64,000 nucleotides of DNA, taken from assembly GCF_001854225.1 (NCBI RefSeq), contig NZ_CP015208.1, positions 124,001 through 188,000 of the forward strand. Direction: 5' to 3'. Shown here piece after piece: positions 7,079-17,883 of this stretch. This DNA is from Candidatus Rhodoluna planktonica. Lineage in GTDB: Bacteria; Actinomycetota; Actinomycetes; Actinomycetales; Microbacteriaceae. Positions within the stretch are counted from its first letter, which is position 1. Each line of letters opens with the position of its first letter. Under the pieces are notes generated by a model, which was given only the letters and a program-made list of their open reading frames with translations, ran no database searches and was not told where the DNA came from. A program made the position numbers and the translations under genes.

Positions 7079-9145
7079 ATGAATTTCAAAAAGATTCTTC
7101 AAGGTCCATTCATCTGGATTGCTGCAGCCATCCTGGTGCTGATGATCGGCTCATCTTTCGCAACCGGCCAGACGATAAAGCAGGTTGACACCGCCTACGG
7201 TTTGCAGCTTATTGAAGACGGCAAGGCCAAGAGCGTCAAAGTTTTTGATCGCGATCAACGCGTCGACATTGTTTTGGTAAACGCCGATGCCACCTATGGC
7301 GACAAAGTTCAGTTCTACTATGTCAAGGCCCGCGGCACTCAGGTAACCAAAGCTATTGCCGACGCCAACATCGCCGACGGTTACAACGACGATGTCCAAA
7401 CCACACCGTGGTACCTGGCCCTGTTAGGAACTCTGCTGCCATTCATCATCATCGGTGCCATTTTCTGGTTCCTGATGTCGGGTCTGCAGGGTGGCAATTC
7501 TCGAGTAATGAACTTCGGTAAATCGCGCGCCAAGCTAATCAGCAAAGAGCAGTCAAACGTCACATTTGCCGATGTTGCCGGTGTCGATGAGGCACTTGAA
7601 GAATTACAAGAAATTAAAGAGTTCTTGAAAGAGCCCCAGAAATTCCAAGCGGTCGGCGCAAAAATTCCGCGCGGTGTTTTGCTTTACGGCCCTCCGGGAA
7701 CCGGTAAAACCCTGGTCGCCAAGGCAGTAGCTGGCGAGGCCGGTGTTCCATTTTTCTCTATTTCGGGTTCTGACTTTGTCGAAATGTTCGTCGGTGTCGG
7801 TGCATCCCGTGTTCGCGATTTGTTTGACCAGGCTAAGCAGTCGGCTCCGGCAATCATCTTTGTTGACGAAATTGATGCGGTTGGTCGCCAGCGCGGCGCC
7901 GGCATCGGCGGCGGCAACGACGAGCGCGAGCAGACCCTAAACCAGCTTTTGGTTGAGATGGATGGTTTCGACTCGAAGACCAACGTAATTTTGATTGCGG
8001 CAACCAACCGTCCTGATGTGCTTGACCCAGCTTTGCTTCGCCCCGGTCGTTTTGACCGCCAAATTGGCGTCACCGCGCCAGACCTCAAGGGTCGCGAGCA
8101 AATTCTTAACGTGCACGCCAAAAACAAACCGCTTGCCAAAGACATCGATTTGGCCGTGGTTGCCCGTCGCACCCCGGGTTTCACCGGTGCCGATTTGGCA
8201 AACGTGCTCAACGAGGCTGCGTTGCTAACTGCTCGCCAAAACGAATCAGAAATTACCAACGAAACTTTGGATGAGGCCATCGACCGCGTAATCGGCGGGC
8301 CACAAAAGAAGTCGCGTTTGATGCAAGATCGCGAACGTTTGAACACCGCTTATCACGAGGCTGGTCACGCACTGGTGGCTGCATCTCTAAACCACAGCGA
8401 CCCGGTAACCAAGGTGACAATTTTGCCTCGCGGCCGTGCCCTGGGTTACACCATGGTGCTGCCTCTTGAAGATCGCTACTCGGTTTCGCGCAATCAGCTG
8501 CTTGATCAAATCGCCTATGCCATGGGTGGTCGTGTCGCCGAAGAAATCGTCTTCCACGACCCAACCACCGGTGCCTCAAACGACTTTGAAAAGGCAACCA
8601 ACATCGCTCGTCAAATGGTTACCCAGTATGGCTTTTCTTCAAAGGTCGGTGCTGTTTCTTTTGCCGGTGGCGGCGAGGTGTTTATCGGTCGCGACATGGG
8701 CCAGGTACGTGAATATTCAGAGGCAACCGCCCAAGAAATCGACTCTGAAATCAGGGCCATTCTTGATGCGGCGCACGATGAGGCCTATCGTGCTCTTACC
8801 CAAAACCGCAAGGTGCTTGATGCCCTAGCCAAAGAGCTGATGGAGCGAGAGACTCTGCAGCAGGAAGAAATCGCCAGGATTTTTAAGCCGGTTAAAAAAC
8901 TTCCAGAGCGCGCAGTTTGGCTTTCAAAAAAGACTCGCCCGGTATCAAAACAGGGTCCGATTGCCATTCCTAAAAAAGGCTCAACTGCCGCGAAAATAGC
9001 CGAAGCTGAAAAATTGGCAATCGATAAGGCACCGGCCAAACCAGCTCGAAAGCGCGCCGTCAAGGCAACTGATTCGAAGGTAAAAACCTCAGTTGAAACT
9101 GCGGCTAACAAACCTCGAGCGGCGCGAAAACCAAAGTCTGACTAG
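7079..9145 (+). CDS. ftsH: ATP-dependent zinc metalloprotease FtsH
   Basis: A 688-residue membrane-anchored AAA protease for quality control of membrane and unstable cytosolic proteins. Two N-terminal helices (about 10-28 and 112-132) bracket an extracytoplasmic loop. The AAA domain carries GPPGTGKT (Walker A), [11 protein letters not shown] (Walker B) and the second region of homology [20 protein letters not shown]. The zinc site is HEAGH at residues 426-430. The last ~75 residues are a Lys/Ala/Pro-rich basic tail that is probably disordered. It sits between hpt and the folate genes; folE starts 2 bases after its stop. Confidence 0.97.
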   Translation: MNFKKILQGPFIWIAAAILVLMIGSSFATGQTIKQVDTAYGLQLIEDGKAKSVKVFDRDQRVDIVLVNADATYGDKVQFYYVKARGTQVTKAIADANIADGYNDDVQTTPWYLALLGTLLPFIIIGAIFWFLMSGLQGGNSRVMNFGKSRAKLISKEQSNVTFADVAGVDEALEELQEIKEFLKEPQKFQAVGAKIPRGVLLYGPPGTGKTLVAKAVAGEAGVPFFSISGSDFVEMFVGVGASRVRDLFDQAKQSAPAIIFVDEIDAVGRQRGAGIGGGNDEREQTLNQLLVEMDGFDSKTNVILIAATNRPDVLDPALLRPGRFDRQIGVTAPDLKGREQILNVHAKNKPLAKDIDLAVVARRTPGFTGADLANVLNEAALLTARQNESEITNETLDEAIDRVIGGPQKKSRLMQDRERLNTAYHEAGHALVAASLNHSDPVTKVTILPRGRALGYTMVLPLEDRYSVSRNQLLDQIAYAMGGRVAEEIVFHDPTTGASNDFEKATNIARQMVTQYGFSSKVGAVSFAGGGEVFIGRDMGQVREYSEATAQEIDSEIRAILDAAHDEAYRALTQNRKVLDALAKELMERETLQQEEIARIFKPVKKLPERAVWLSKKTRPVSKQGPIAIPKKGSTAAKIAEAEKLAIDKAPAKPARKRAVKATDSKVKTSVETAANKPRAARKPKSD

Positions 9146-9147
9146 TC

Positions 9148-9702
9148 GTGGTTGATCAACAGCGAATCAAAAATGCCGTCGTCGAACTTTTGGCGGCGAT
9201 CGGTGAAGACCCAAACCGGCAAGAGCTTCTGGCTACTCCCGACAAGGTTGCTCAGTCTTACGCAGAATTTTTCAAAGGCGTAAATGTTGACGAGACCGAG
9301 GCGCTGGCCGAACCGTTTGAGGCTGAGCACAACGAAGTTGTAATACTGAAGGACATTGACTTTGTATCAATGTGCGAGCACCACCTGCTGCCGTTTACCG
9401 GCACAGCTCACATCGCCTACCTACCCGACGACAAAGTGGTCGGCCTTGGCCGGTTGCCAAAATTGGTTGAGTTGGTTGCCTCTCGACCTCAGTTGCAAGA
9501 GAACCTAACCGCTCAAATAGCCGACGCCCTCGAACGTGGATTAGGTACCAAAGGTGTTGTGGTTGTGGTTCAGGCTCGCCACCACTGCGTTGTTTCGCGC
9601 GGCGCCCGACAGCCCGAGGCCAACACCATCACGATGGCTGCTCGGGGTTGCTATGCCGAGCCGGCATCGCGAGCCGAGGTCATGGCACTGATTGCCAAGT
9701 AG
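9148..9702 (+). CDS. folE: GTP cyclohydrolase I
   Basis: A 184-residue enzyme for the first step of tetrahydrofolate synthesis, converting GTP to dihydroneopterin triphosphate. The zinc and active-site motifs are MCEHHLLPF and VVVQARHHCVVSRGARQ. The length is typical of the bacterial decamer subunit. The GTG start follows the ftsH stop by 2 bases, so translation is probably coupled. It is the first of four consecutive folate genes. Confidence 0.96.
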   Translation: MVDQQRIKNAVVELLAAIGEDPNRQELLATPDKVAQSYAEFFKGVNVDETEALAEPFEAEHNEVVILKDIDFVSMCEHHLLPFTGTAHIAYLPDDKVVGLGRLPKLVELVASRPQLQENLTAQIADALERGLGTKGVVVVVQARHHCVVSRGARQPEANTITMAARGCYAEPASRAEVMALIAK

Positions 9703-9708
9703 GCCGAT

Positions 9709-10575
9709 GTGAAACAGGCAAAATTTCAAAAACCACTGGTCATGGGGGTTCTCAATGTAACCCCCGACTCGTTCAGCGATGGCGGAAAATTCAACTCGGT
9801 CGACTCGGCCTTAGATCACGCACGTTTGCTGATCATGGGTGGCGCAGACATCATCGATATCGGCGGTGAGTCAACCCGACCCGGAGCTAATCGCATCAGC
9901 GTCAGCGAAGAAACAGGTCGCGTCATCCCGGTGATTGAAGCAATCGTGGCTGAACTGGTCGCAAGTAATCGAACCGATGTTTTGTTGAGCATCGACACCA
10001 TGAATGCCGAAACCGCTGCAGCAGCAGTTGCTGCCGGTGCCAAAATCATCAACGACGTTTCAGGTGGCCAGGCCGACGATCAAATGTTCAGTGTTGCTGC
10101 CAGCACCGAAGCAACTTTGGTGATCTCGCACTGGCGAGGTTTTTCGCAAACCATGGACAGTCTGGCCAACTACAAAGATGTTGCCACCGATGTTGCCACC
10201 GAGTTGGAAGTTCAAATCGCGGCGGCGATTGCCGCCGGCGTAAAACCCAGTCAAATTGTCATCGACCCCGGTCTGGGTTTCGCCAAAGACATCGAGCAAA
10301 ATTGGAAACTCGTGGCCAGGCTCGACGAGATTGAAAAATTGAACTATCCAATTTTGGTTGGCGCCAGCCGTAAACGTTTTATTGCCGGGGTGCTTGATTC
10401 CGACCTTGAGGCCGAGTCGCCCAACATCAGTAACGATCGGCGCGATGTGGCAACCGCGGTTCTGACGGCATTATTGCTGCAGCGAAAACTGTGGGGCATC
10501 CGGGTGCACAACGTAATTGCAACCAACGACGCCATTTCAGTAGTTGCCGCCTTGCGTTCGGCAGAGCAGAGTTAA
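9709..10575 (+). CDS. folP: Dihydropteroate synthase
   Basis: A 288-residue TIM-barrel enzyme that condenses dihydropterin pyrophosphate with p-aminobenzoate; it is the sulfonamide target. The two family signatures are clear: MGVLNVTPDSFSDGG near the N-terminus and GGADIIDIGGESTRPGA at about 45-62. INDVSGG and the late GASRKRFIAG follow. The GTG start is 6 bases after the folE stop. Confidence 0.96.
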   Translation: MKQAKFQKPLVMGVLNVTPDSFSDGGKFNSVDSALDHARLLIMGGADIIDIGGESTRPGANRISVSEETGRVIPVIEAIVAELVASNRTDVLLSIDTMNAETAAAAVAAGAKIINDVSGGQADDQMFSVAASTEATLVISHWRGFSQTMDSLANYKDVATDVATELEVQIAAAIAAGVKPSQIVIDPGLGFAKDIEQNWKLVARLDEIEKLNYPILVGASRKRFIAGVLDSDLEAESPNISNDRRDVATAVLTALLLQRKLWGIRVHNVIATNDAISVVAALRSAEQS

Positions 10576-10578
10576 ACC

Positions 10579-10989
10579 ATGATCCACAAAATCAAACTCA
10601 CCGGGCTGCGGGTCTTCGCTCACCACGGCGTTTTCGAATTTGAAAAAGAACAGGGTCAAGATTTTTTCATCGACGCCACGGTGTGGGTTGATGCCGAAAA
10701 GGCAACCGAAAATGACGACATCGCGGCTACTGTCCACTACGGCGAATTGGCCGATGCTATTGTCGCCGATGCTAAGAGCAGACCGGTAGATCTCATCGAG
10801 ACGCTCGCCGAGCGCATCCTGTTTCTTATCCTCGAGTGGGGTGGTTCTTCATCGCCAGTACTGAAGGCAAAAGTCACGGTGCATAAACCAAACGCACCGA
10901 TCGCCCACGAATTTAAAGACGTTTCAGTCACGGTCAAGGGCAAACGAACTGAAGGTCCAAAACACCTCGCGAAAAACGAGGATGACTAA
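10579..10989 (+). CDS. folB: Dihydroneopterin aldolase
   Basis: A 136-residue enzyme that cleaves dihydroneopterin to 6-hydroxymethyl-dihydropterin and glycolaldehyde. The N-terminal IKLTGLRVFAHHGVFEFEKE and the TVHYGELADAIV segment are characteristic, as is the VTVHKPNAPI motif near the C-terminus. The stop overlaps the folK ATG by one base (TAATG), indicating coupled translation. Confidence 0.93.
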   Translation: MIHKIKLTGLRVFAHHGVFEFEKEQGQDFFIDATVWVDAEKATENDDIAATVHYGELADAIVADAKSRPVDLIETLAERILFLILEWGGSSSPVLKAKVTVHKPNAPIAHEFKDVSVTVKGKRTEGPKHLAKNEDD

Positions 10990-11480
10990 TGGCAACCATC
11001 GCCTATCTCGCTCTGGGAAGTAATTTAGGTAAACGCCGTAAAACTCTGAAATCGGCATTGAAGGCTCTTGAGGCCACCCCGGGAATCGCATCTGTTGTGT
11101 GCTCACCCTTTGTCGAATCGGCGGCTCTAACCCTCGACGGTGTTGATGAAACTATGCCGGCATACATCAATGCGGTAGCTCGCATCGAGACCAAACTCAA
11201 GCCAAAAGAATTGCTCACCGAGATTCGTCGAATTGAAAAAGAGCACGGGCGAATTCGACTCGAGCGGTGGGGCTCGCGCACTCTGGACATCGACATTTTG
11301 ACCTTCGGGGATGAGCTTCGAGCCGGTAAAGAATTGACTATCCCGCATCCTCGTGCTTTTGAGCGCGCATTCGTGCTGGTTCCTTGGGCGCTACTCGACC
11401 CGGAGGCGGTGCTGCCCGGTCACGGAAATGTAGCTAAGTTAGCCGAGTCAATGCACAGTCAGGTGGTGGTCAAAGAATGA
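10989..11480 (+). CDS. folK: 6-hydroxymethyl-dihydropterin pyrophosphokinase
   Basis: A 163-residue kinase that activates the pterin for FolP. It opens with LALGSNLGKRRKTL and carries the catalytic ERWGSRTLDIDILTFGD, where the two aspartates bind magnesium, and PHPRAFERAFVLVPWALL. The 5' end overlaps folB by one base and the 3' end overlaps the DUF3180 gene by four (ATGA). Confidence 0.96.
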   Translation: MATIAYLALGSNLGKRRKTLKSALKALEATPGIASVVCSPFVESAALTLDGVDETMPAYINAVARIETKLKPKELLTEIRRIEKEHGRIRLERWGSRTLDIDILTFGDELRAGKELTIPHPRAFERAFVLVPWALLDPEAVLPGHGNVAKLAESMHSQVVVKE

Positions 11481-11944
11481 AGCCCACCAAATTTATAAAT
11501 CTGCTCGCTTGGTTCGTGCCGGCCATTACTGCCGGTTACATCACCGCAGAGATCCTGGTGGGCACCGGTTCTTCGATTCCGGTCGCCACCATAGACATCA
11601 TCGTTACCTTGCCGCTGATTGCCGCGGCTGAGGTTCTTGCTGCAATTCCGTTGTTCAAATACCGCAAATCACTAAATGACAAAAAAGTGGCTCCGCGGGT
11701 AAATCCGTTTTATGCGGTTCGAGTTTTACTGATGGCGAAAGCCATTTTGCTGGCCGGGACAATTTTTGCCGGATGGCACATCGGTCTAGCTTGGGCCCAA
11801 TTCACCTCGCCGGTGGTAACCGAGGCAATCTGGTTAAACCTTGGGGGCTTCGTCGGCGGTTTCTTGATGGCTGTTGCCGGCTATGTGGTTGAGCGTTTCT
11901 GCCGCATCCCTGAAGACGATTCTTCAGACCCGGCGGCAGCATGA
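11477..11944 (+). CDS. DUF3180 four-helix membrane protein
   Basis: This 155-residue protein has about four hydrophobic helices (roughly 8-28, 37-57, 78-100 and 113-135) and a charged C-terminus. Its position directly after folK and its size fit the actinobacterial DUF3180 family, whose function is not known. It overlaps both neighbours by ATGA junctions and is therefore firmly part of the folate-pantothenate operon. Confidence 0.75.
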   Translation: MKPTKFINLLAWFVPAITAGYITAEILVGTGSSIPVATIDIIVTLPLIAAAEVLAAIPLFKYRKSLNDKKVAPRVNPFYAVRVLLMAKAILLAGTIFAGWHIGLAWAQFTSPVVTEAIWLNLGGFVGGFLMAVAGYVVERFCRIPEDDSSDPAAA

Positions 11945-12660
11945 GTGCAACAGGGATGACCGGTCGATTAACGGTTGGTGTTGTTGGTGCCGGCACAGTC
12001 GGCGCGGTGTTGGGCCAGGCTTTGGCCGCTGCCGGACACCACCTGGTTGGCTATTCAACATCTTCGGCCAAGAACATCGAACGTGCCGAAGTACTCTTGC
12101 CGGCGGTGCCGCGGCTTGACGTGGCCCAAGTGGTGCAGGCCGCCGATTTTGTAATTTTTGCGCTGCCCTCCGATCAGCTAGTTGAGGTTATCGCCGGAAT
12201 TGCCCGAGCCGGTTTATTTAAGCCGGGGCAGTTGTTGGCTCACACCAGCGCCGATTTCGGTTTTTCGGTTTTTGATCCGGCGATTGCGACCGGTGTTATC
12301 CCGTTGGCAATTCATCCGGCGATGAATTTCACCGGCACATCAATCGATCTTGCGCGACTGCGCGAGAGTTTTTTTGCCGTTGCCGCCCCCAATGTTGCTA
12401 TCCCAATTGCGCAGGCGTTAGTAATTGAGATGGGCGGCGAACCTTTTGTGGTCACTGAAGAAAATCGCCAGAAATATGCCGAGGCAATCTCAGTTGCCGA
12501 TAATTTTTCAAAAATGATTGTCAGTCAGTCAATCGGTTTGCTTGAAGAAGTCGGCCTCGTCGATGCTCGCGCAATTCTGGCGCCGCTGCTGCGAAGCGCG
12601 GTAGAGCAAGCCTTAGCGCTGGGGCACCAACCAATCGATCCAGATGAGTTGCTGGCATGA
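11941..12660 (+). CDS. Rossmann-fold/DUF2520 dehydrogenase, candidate ketopantoate reductase
   Basis: A 239-residue protein. The N-terminal NAD(P)-binding motif is VGVVGAGTVGAVLGQAL, followed by FVIFALPSDQLVEVIAGI and a helical C-terminal half with HPAMNFTG, as in 6-phosphogluconate-dehydrogenase-like reductases of the Rossmann/DUF2520 type. It is shorter than the ~300 residues common in the family. It lies 31 bases upstream of panC in the same operon. This suggests, but does not prove, a role in pantothenate synthesis as a non-PanE ketopantoate reductase. Confidence 0.72.
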   Translation: MSATGMTGRLTVGVVGAGTVGAVLGQALAAAGHHLVGYSTSSAKNIERAEVLLPAVPRLDVAQVVQAADFVIFALPSDQLVEVIAGIARAGLFKPGQLLAHTSADFGFSVFDPAIATGVIPLAIHPAMNFTGTSIDLARLRESFFAVAAPNVAIPIAQALVIEMGGEPFVVTEENRQKYAEAISVADNFSKMIVSQSIGLLEEVGLVDARAILAPLLRSAVEQALALGHQPIDPDELLA

Positions 12661-12691
12661 GTTGTTTAGACGAGTCGAAATTGGTGAGCGA

Positions 12692-13573
12692 ATGATTACG
12701 GTTACCTCGGCAAAAGAGTTAGCCAAGCAGGTCGCCGCCGCCAAAGCTGCCGGCAAGAAAGTTGCTTTTGTGCCGACCATGGGGGCTTTGCATGAAGGGC
12801 ACCTTTCGCTGATAAAACTAGCTCAGCAAAAGGCTGATTTCGTAGTCGCGTCGATATTCGTCAATCCGCTGCAGTTTGGTAAAAATGAAGATTTCGATCG
12901 CTACCCAAGAACGCTTGAAGCAGATGCCCAAAAATTGTCATCGCAAAATACCGATTTACTTTTTGCCCCATCCGTCGACGAGATTTACCCGGCACTGACC
13001 GAAGGTGAAGAAGCAAAACCAACAAAACAGGCTGGCCCGATTGGCGCCGTGCTAGAGGGTGCGGCCCGACCCGGCCACTTTGATGGCATGCTCACCGTCG
13101 TTGCGCGACTATTCGAATTAGTGCAGCCAAACATTGCCATTTTTGGTGCGAAAGATGCGCAGCAACTGTTTTTGATCAGACGCATGGCAGTCGCCGATTT
13201 TCCGGGACTCGAAATTGTCGAGGCACCAACCGTTCGTGAATTGGGTGGACTGGCGATGTCTAGCCGCAACGCCTATTTGAGCGAATCCGAGCACGATGTC
13301 GCCGAAAAAATATTCCGAGCTTTACGTTTGGCAAGAGATGCCGCCAGTTCAGTAAACGCGGCTTTGCAAACTGCCCAAGAGCAATTATTGGCACTGGCTG
13401 AAAACGGTACCCGCTCATCAAGTAGCCCAGAGGCTAAACTTGACTACGTCAGCCTGGTTGATGCCGAAACCTTTGAACCCCTCGATGAAGATTTTCACGG
13501 TCGGGCCCTGTTATTGGTTGCGGTAGTAATCGGCAAAACCAGACTTATCGACAATATCGAAATCATTTTTTAG
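12692..13573 (+). CDS. panC: Pantothenate synthetase
   Basis: A 293-residue nucleotidyl-transferase-fold ligase that joins pantoate and beta-alanine using ATP. Diagnostic motifs are [14 protein letters not shown] (the HIGH-type site), [23 protein letters not shown] and MSSRNAYLS. The frame is open from 12644, but the ATG at 12692 ([10 protein letters not shown]) is chosen because conserved sequence starts there and GGTGAGCGA precedes it. No panD lies beside it, so beta-alanine supply must be encoded elsewhere. It is followed at once by lysS. Confidence 0.94.
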   Translation: MITVTSAKELAKQVAAAKAAGKKVAFVPTMGALHEGHLSLIKLAQQKADFVVASIFVNPLQFGKNEDFDRYPRTLEADAQKLSSQNTDLLFAPSVDEIYPALTEGEEAKPTKQAGPIGAVLEGAARPGHFDGMLTVVARLFELVQPNIAIFGAKDAQQLFLIRRMAVADFPGLEIVEAPTVRELGGLAMSSRNAYLSESEHDVAEKIFRALRLARDAASSVNAALQTAQEQLLALAENGTRSSSSPEAKLDYVSLVDAETFEPLDEDFHGRALLLVAVVIGKTRLIDNIEIIF

Positions 13574-13581
13574 GAGTGCGC

Positions 13582-15078
13582 GTGAGCGACGAAATCGTCT
13601 CGAATGAGAACGAAGAACAAGACCTGCCCGAGCAAATTGCGGTGCGTCTAGCTAAGCGTGAACGTCTACTAGAAAAAGGCGAGGCTTACCCGGTTAGCCT
13701 GCCAATCACTCACACCATTGATCAGGTTCGTGCCGAATTTCCAGATCTCGAAATTGATGTGGCCACCGGCAAAAAAGTTGCCCTAGCCGGAAGAATTGTT
13801 TTTCAACGCAACACCGGCAAACTTTGCTTTGCCACCTTGCAAGCCGGTACCGGCACTCGCATCCAGGCGATGCTCTCGCTCGACAAGGTCGGCGAAACTG
13901 CGCTCGAGGAGTGGAAAGAACTTACCGACCTAGGTGACCATGTTTTTGTCGCCGGTGAAGTCATCACCTCAAAACGTGGCGAGCTTTCAATTTTGGTTGA
14001 AGAGTGGCAAATGGCAGCCAAAACCATTCGACCGCTGCCAAACATGCACAATGAGCTTGGTGAAGAATATCGAGTTCGTCACCGCTACGTTGACCTAATC
14101 GTTCGCGATCGCGCTCGCGAGGTCGTGCAGATTCGCTCGAAGGTAATGCAATCTTTGCGTCGCACCTTCGATGCCGAAAACTTCATCGAAGTTGAAACTC
14201 CGATGCTGCAGACCATTCACGGTGGCGCCTCGGCTCGACCTTTCAAAACGCACTCAAACGCATTTGACACCGAACTGTTCCTGCGAATCGCGCCAGAGTT
14301 GTTCTTGAAGCGCGCTGTCGTCGGTGGCATTGATCGGGTCTTCGAAATTAACCGCAACTTCAGAAACGAGGGTGCCGACCGCACTCACTCGCCTGAGTTT
14401 GCAATGCTCGAGGCTTACCAGGCATACGGCGACTACAACAGCATCGCCGACCTTACCCAAAAACTCATCCAAAATGCGGCCTTCGATGTCTTTGGTACTC
14501 ACGTGGTGAAACTCGATGACGGCACCGAAAACGACCTCGGCGGCGAATGGCCTCGAATCTCGATGTACGAATCTCTCTCTGCGGCTGCCGGAGTAGAAAT
14601 CACTCCGGAAACCCCAATTATCGAGCTCAAGAAATTGGCTGCCGCGGTCGAAATTGAAATTGAGCACCCGCTGCACGGCAAGTACGTCGAAGAGTTGTGG
14701 GAGCATTTCGTGAAGTCCGGGCTTGAGAAGCCAACTTTTGTCATCGACTTTCCAGTCGACACTTCACCACTTACTCGCGATCACCGCAGCAAAGCAGGTG
14801 TGGTTGAAAAGTGGGATCTCTACATCCGCGGTTACGAGCAGGCCACCGGTTATTCCGAGTTGGTCGATCCTGTCGTTCAGCGGGCTCGCTTTGTTGAGCA
14901 GGTTCAACTTGCTGCAGCCGGCGACCCAGAGGCCATGAAGCTAGATGAAGAATTCTTGAAGGCTCTCGAGTTTGGTATGCCACCTTCGGGCGGAATGGGC
15001 ATGGGCATCGATCGACTACTCATGTCACTAACCGGCCTGGGCATCCGCGAGACCATCATGTTCCCGCTGGTTAAATAA
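13582..15078 (+). CDS. lysS: Lysyl-tRNA synthetase, class II
   Basis: A roughly 498-residue class II synthetase with an N-terminal OB-fold anticodon domain and a C-terminal catalytic core. Motif 2 is around [19 protein letters not shown] and [20 protein letters not shown], and motif 3 is [15 protein letters not shown]. Two adjacent GTG codons (13576 and 13582) are possible. The second is chosen because AGGAG at 13572-13576 lies 5 bases before it, whereas the first overlaps the Shine-Dalgarno. It starts 8 bases after panC. Confidence 0.96.
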   Translation: MSDEIVSNENEEQDLPEQIAVRLAKRERLLEKGEAYPVSLPITHTIDQVRAEFPDLEIDVATGKKVALAGRIVFQRNTGKLCFATLQAGTGTRIQAMLSLDKVGETALEEWKELTDLGDHVFVAGEVITSKRGELSILVEEWQMAAKTIRPLPNMHNELGEEYRVRHRYVDLIVRDRAREVVQIRSKVMQSLRRTFDAENFIEVETPMLQTIHGGASARPFKTHSNAFDTELFLRIAPELFLKRAVVGGIDRVFEINRNFRNEGADRTHSPEFAMLEAYQAYGDYNSIADLTQKLIQNAAFDVFGTHVVKLDDGTENDLGGEWPRISMYESLSAAAGVEITPETPIIELKKLAAAVEIEIEHPLHGKYVEELWEHFVKSGLEKPTFVIDFPVDTSPLTRDHRSKAGVVEKWDLYIRGYEQATGYSELVDPVVQRARFVEQVQLAAAGDPEAMKLDEEFLKALEFGMPPSGGMGMGIDRLLMSLTGLGIRETIMFPLVK

Positions 15079-15137
15079 CAGCACCGGTGCAATAACGGTT
15101 AGCCAGTCTGTGAAACCCGAGTTAGATTAGAGGCCTA

Positions 15138-15326
15138 ATGAACATTTTCGTTGAAATCTTGCTCGGTTTGATTCCGCCGGCTCTGGTCGGTTTGATTTTT
15201 TACATCGTGATGCGCTCCATTTTTAGAGCGGATGCCAAAGAGCGTTCGGTCTACCAAAAGATGGAAGCGGAAATGCGCGAAGCTCGCGAAGCCGAGGCCA
15301 GCAAAAACGCCAAGAGCGGCAAGTAA
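15138..15326 (+). CDS. Small single-span membrane protein, unknown function
   Basis: A 62-residue protein. Residues 3-28 form one hydrophobic helix (IFVEILLGLIPPALVGLIFYIVM), followed by a highly charged Arg/Glu/Lys helix rich in EMREAREAEA. I do not recognise a named family; it looks like a membrane-anchored amphipathic coiled segment. A TAGATT box lies 9 bases before the ATG, slightly further than in the leaderless genes. It stands alone between lysS and clpC. Confidence 0.7.
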   Translation: MNIFVEILLGLIPPALVGLIFYIVMRSIFRADAKERSVYQKMEAEMREAREAEASKNAKSGK

Positions 15327-15348
15327 AACTCAGTTATCCCCTCAGCGA

Positions 15349-15369
15349 ACAGCACTATTTTTGTGCTGT
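15349..15369. repeat. Inverted repeat upstream of clpC
   Basis: A perfect 7-bp inverted repeat (ACAGCAC / GTGCTGT) around a 7-base T-rich loop. No T run follows on either strand, so it is a poor terminator. It could be an operator for clpC or a weak terminator of the small upstream gene. Confidence 0.4.
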
Positions 15370-15426
15370 CACGCAAATTAGCATCTTTTCAGAACCGCTA
15401 TTTGATTAGCTGTCTGAGGAGTAACG

Positions 15427-17880
15427 ATGTTTGAGAAATTTACCGACAAAGCTCGTCGAGTTGTTGTGCTGGCTCAAGAAGAAGCCAAACTGCTTAATCA
15501 CAATTACATCGGCACCGAGCACATTTTGTTGGGTCTTATCCACGAGGGTGAAGGCGTAGCCGCCAAGGCCTTAGAGGCTCTTGGCATCAACCTAGATGGC
15601 GTGCGCGAGCAGGTTCAAGAAATTATCGGTCAGGGCCAGCAGGCGCCTACCGGCCACATCCCATTCACTCCGCGCGCTAAAAAGGTTCTCGAACTTTCGC
15701 TGCGCGAGGCACTTCAGCTTGGCCACTCTTACATCGGCACCGAACACCTACTTCTCGGTCTAATTCGTGAGGGTGAGGGCGTTGCTGCTCAGGTGCTCAC
15801 CAAATTGGGTGCCGACACTAACCGAGTTCGCCAGCAGGTCATCCAGTTGCTTTCGGGTTTTGAAGGCAAAGAAACTGTCAGCGTTGGCGCTGAAACTGCC
15901 GAAAAGCAAAAAGGTTCACAAATTCTCGACCAGTTTGGTCGAAACCTAACCCAGGCTGCCGCCGAAGGAAAACTTGACCCGGTTGTCGGTCGTGAACGCG
16001 AGATCGAACGTGTCATGCAAATTCTTTCGCGCCGCTCAAAGAACAACCCGGTTTTGATTGGTGAGCCAGGCGTTGGTAAGACCGCTGTAGTCGAAGGTCT
16101 CGCTCAGGCTATCGTTCAGGGCAATGTTCCAGAAACCCTCAAAGGCAAGCAGCTTTACACCCTAGACATGGGCTCACTTATTGCCGGAAGCCGCTACCGC
16201 GGAGATTTCGAAGAGCGTCTCAAGAAAGTAACCAAAGAGATTCGCACCCGCGGCGACATCATCACTTTCATCGATGAAATTCACACCCTGGTTGGTGCTG
16301 GTGCCGCTGAAGGTGCAATCGACGCCGCTTCAATTTTGAAGCCGCTGCTTGCTCGCGGTGAACTGCAAACCATTGGTGCCACCACCCTCGACGAGTACCG
16401 CAAACACTTCGAAAAAGATGCCGCTCTGGTTCGTCGTTTTCAGTCGGTTCAGGTCAATGAGCCAACCCTGCCAATGGCCATCAACATTTTGAAGGGTCTG
16501 CGTGACCGCTACGAGGCGCACCACAAGGTGTCCATCACCGATGGTGCAATCGTTGCTGCCGCCCAGCTTTCAGACCGCTACATCACCGACCGTTTCCTAC
16601 CAGACAAGGCCATCGACCTTATCGATGAGGCCGGTGCGCGCTTGCGTCTCTCAATTCTTTCTTCACCACCAGAGTTGAAAGAAATCGATGAGCAGATTGC
16701 CGCACTAAAGCGCGAAAAAGAACTTGCTATCGAATCGCAAGACTTCGAGGGTGCTGCTGCAACCCGCGATCGTGAAAAAACTCTTATTGCCGAGCGTATG
16801 AAAAAAGAGAAAGAATACCGCTCGAACAACGTTGCCAAGCAGGGCATCGTCGACGAAGGTGTTATCGCCGAAGTTTTGGCTCAGGCCACCGGCATCCCTG
16901 TTTTCAAACTCACCGAAGAAGAGAGCGCAAAGCTCATCTTCATGGAAGACGAATTGCACAAGCGCGTCATCGGTCAGGAAGAAGCCATCAAGGCCATTTC
17001 TCGTTCAATCCGTCGTCAGCGCGCCGGTTTGAAAGACCCAAACCGTCCATCCGGTTCGTTCATTTTTGCCGGCCCAACCGGCGTCGGCAAGACCGAGCTG
17101 GCAAAGGCTTTGGCCGAATTCCTCTTCGACGATGAAGGCGCTCTTATCTCGCTAGACATGAGTGAGTACGGCGAGAAGCACACCGTTTCGCGTCTGTTCG
17201 GTGCCCCTCCAGGCTTCGTTGGTTTCGAAGAGGGCGGCCAGCTAACCGAGAAGGTTCGCCGCAAGCCGTTCAGCGTTGTGCTTTTCGATGAGATCGAAAA
17301 AGCCCACCCAGACATCTTCAACTCGTTGTTGCAGATCCTTGAAGAAGGTCGCCTCACCGATGGTCAGGGTCGCGTGGTTGACTTCAAGAACACCATCATC
17401 ATCATGACCACCAACCTCGGAACTCGCGACATTGCTCGCGGCGCCATGGGCTTCACTCTCGAAGGTTCATCCGAGAACGACTACGAGCGCATGAAGGGCA
17501 AGGTCAACGAAGAGCTCAAGAAGAGTTTCAAGCCAGAGTTCTTAAACCGCGTCGATGAGACCATCGTGTTCCCACAGCTAAGCAAGCCAGAGTTGGTGCA
17601 GATTGTCGACTTGTTCATCAAGCGTCTAGCTGTGCGTCTCGAAGACCGCGACATGACCTTGGTTATTTCGCAGGCTGCCAAAGACCGTCTAATCGAAATT
17701 GGCTTCGATCCAGCACTGGGCGCCCGACCACTGCGTCGCGCTGTGCAGCGTGAAATCGAAGACCGCATGTCTGAAAAGATCATGCACGGCGAATTGCGTA
17801 ACGCATCAGATGTTTCGGTCGACTTTGTCGATGGCGAGTTTGTCTTCACCACTAAAGAGCGCGAAACCGCTAGCGTTTAG
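15427..17880 (+). CDS. clpC: ClpC ATPase, regulatory subunit of the Clp protease
   Basis: An 817-residue HSP100 unfoldase. Two N-terminal Clp_N repeats carry the duplicated [12 protein letters not shown] / [12 protein letters not shown] motifs (about 27-40 and 102-115). The first AAA module has GEPGVGKT, and a UVR-like linker ([15 protein letters not shown], about 438-452) follows. The second AAA module has [17 protein letters not shown] and [11 protein letters not shown]. It feeds substrates to ClpP. The ATG has a strong GAGGAG 5 bases upstream, unlike its leaderless neighbours. Regulation by ClgR is usual in actinobacteria, but I see no clear ClgR box. Confidence 0.97.
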   Translation: MFEKFTDKARRVVVLAQEEAKLLNHNYIGTEHILLGLIHEGEGVAAKALEALGINLDGVREQVQEIIGQGQQAPTGHIPFTPRAKKVLELSLREALQLGHSYIGTEHLLLGLIREGEGVAAQVLTKLGADTNRVRQQVIQLLSGFEGKETVSVGAETAEKQKGSQILDQFGRNLTQAAAEGKLDPVVGREREIERVMQILSRRSKNNPVLIGEPGVGKTAVVEGLAQAIVQGNVPETLKGKQLYTLDMGSLIAGSRYRGDFEERLKKVTKEIRTRGDIITFIDEIHTLVGAGAAEGAIDAASILKPLLARGELQTIGATTLDEYRKHFEKDAALVRRFQSVQVNEPTLPMAINILKGLRDRYEAHHKVSITDGAIVAAAQLSDRYITDRFLPDKAIDLIDEAGARLRLSILSSPPELKEIDEQIAALKREKELAIESQDFEGAAATRDREKTLIAERMKKEKEYRSNNVAKQGIVDEGVIAEVLAQATGIPVFKLTEEESAKLIFMEDELHKRVIGQEEAIKAISRSIRRQRAGLKDPNRPSGSFIFAGPTGVGKTELAKALAEFLFDDEGALISLDMSEYGEKHTVSRLFGAPPGFVGFEEGGQLTEKVRRKPFSVVLFDEIEKAHPDIFNSLLQILEEGRLTDGQGRVVDFKNTIIIMTTNLGTRDIARGAMGFTLEGSSENDYERMKGKVNEELKKSFKPEFLNRVDETIVFPQLSKPELVQIVDLFIKRLAVRLEDRDMTLVISQAAKDRLIEIGFDPALGARPLRRAVQREIEDRMSEKIMHGELRNASDVSVDFVDGEFVFTTKERETASV

Positions 17881-17883
17881 TGC

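Noticed and set aside
7684-8346. 220-residue open frame on the strand opposite ftsH
   Set aside because: It mirrors the conserved AAA domain of ftsH, is Ser/Arg-rich without recognisable domains and has no start signal; it is a codon-bias shadow.
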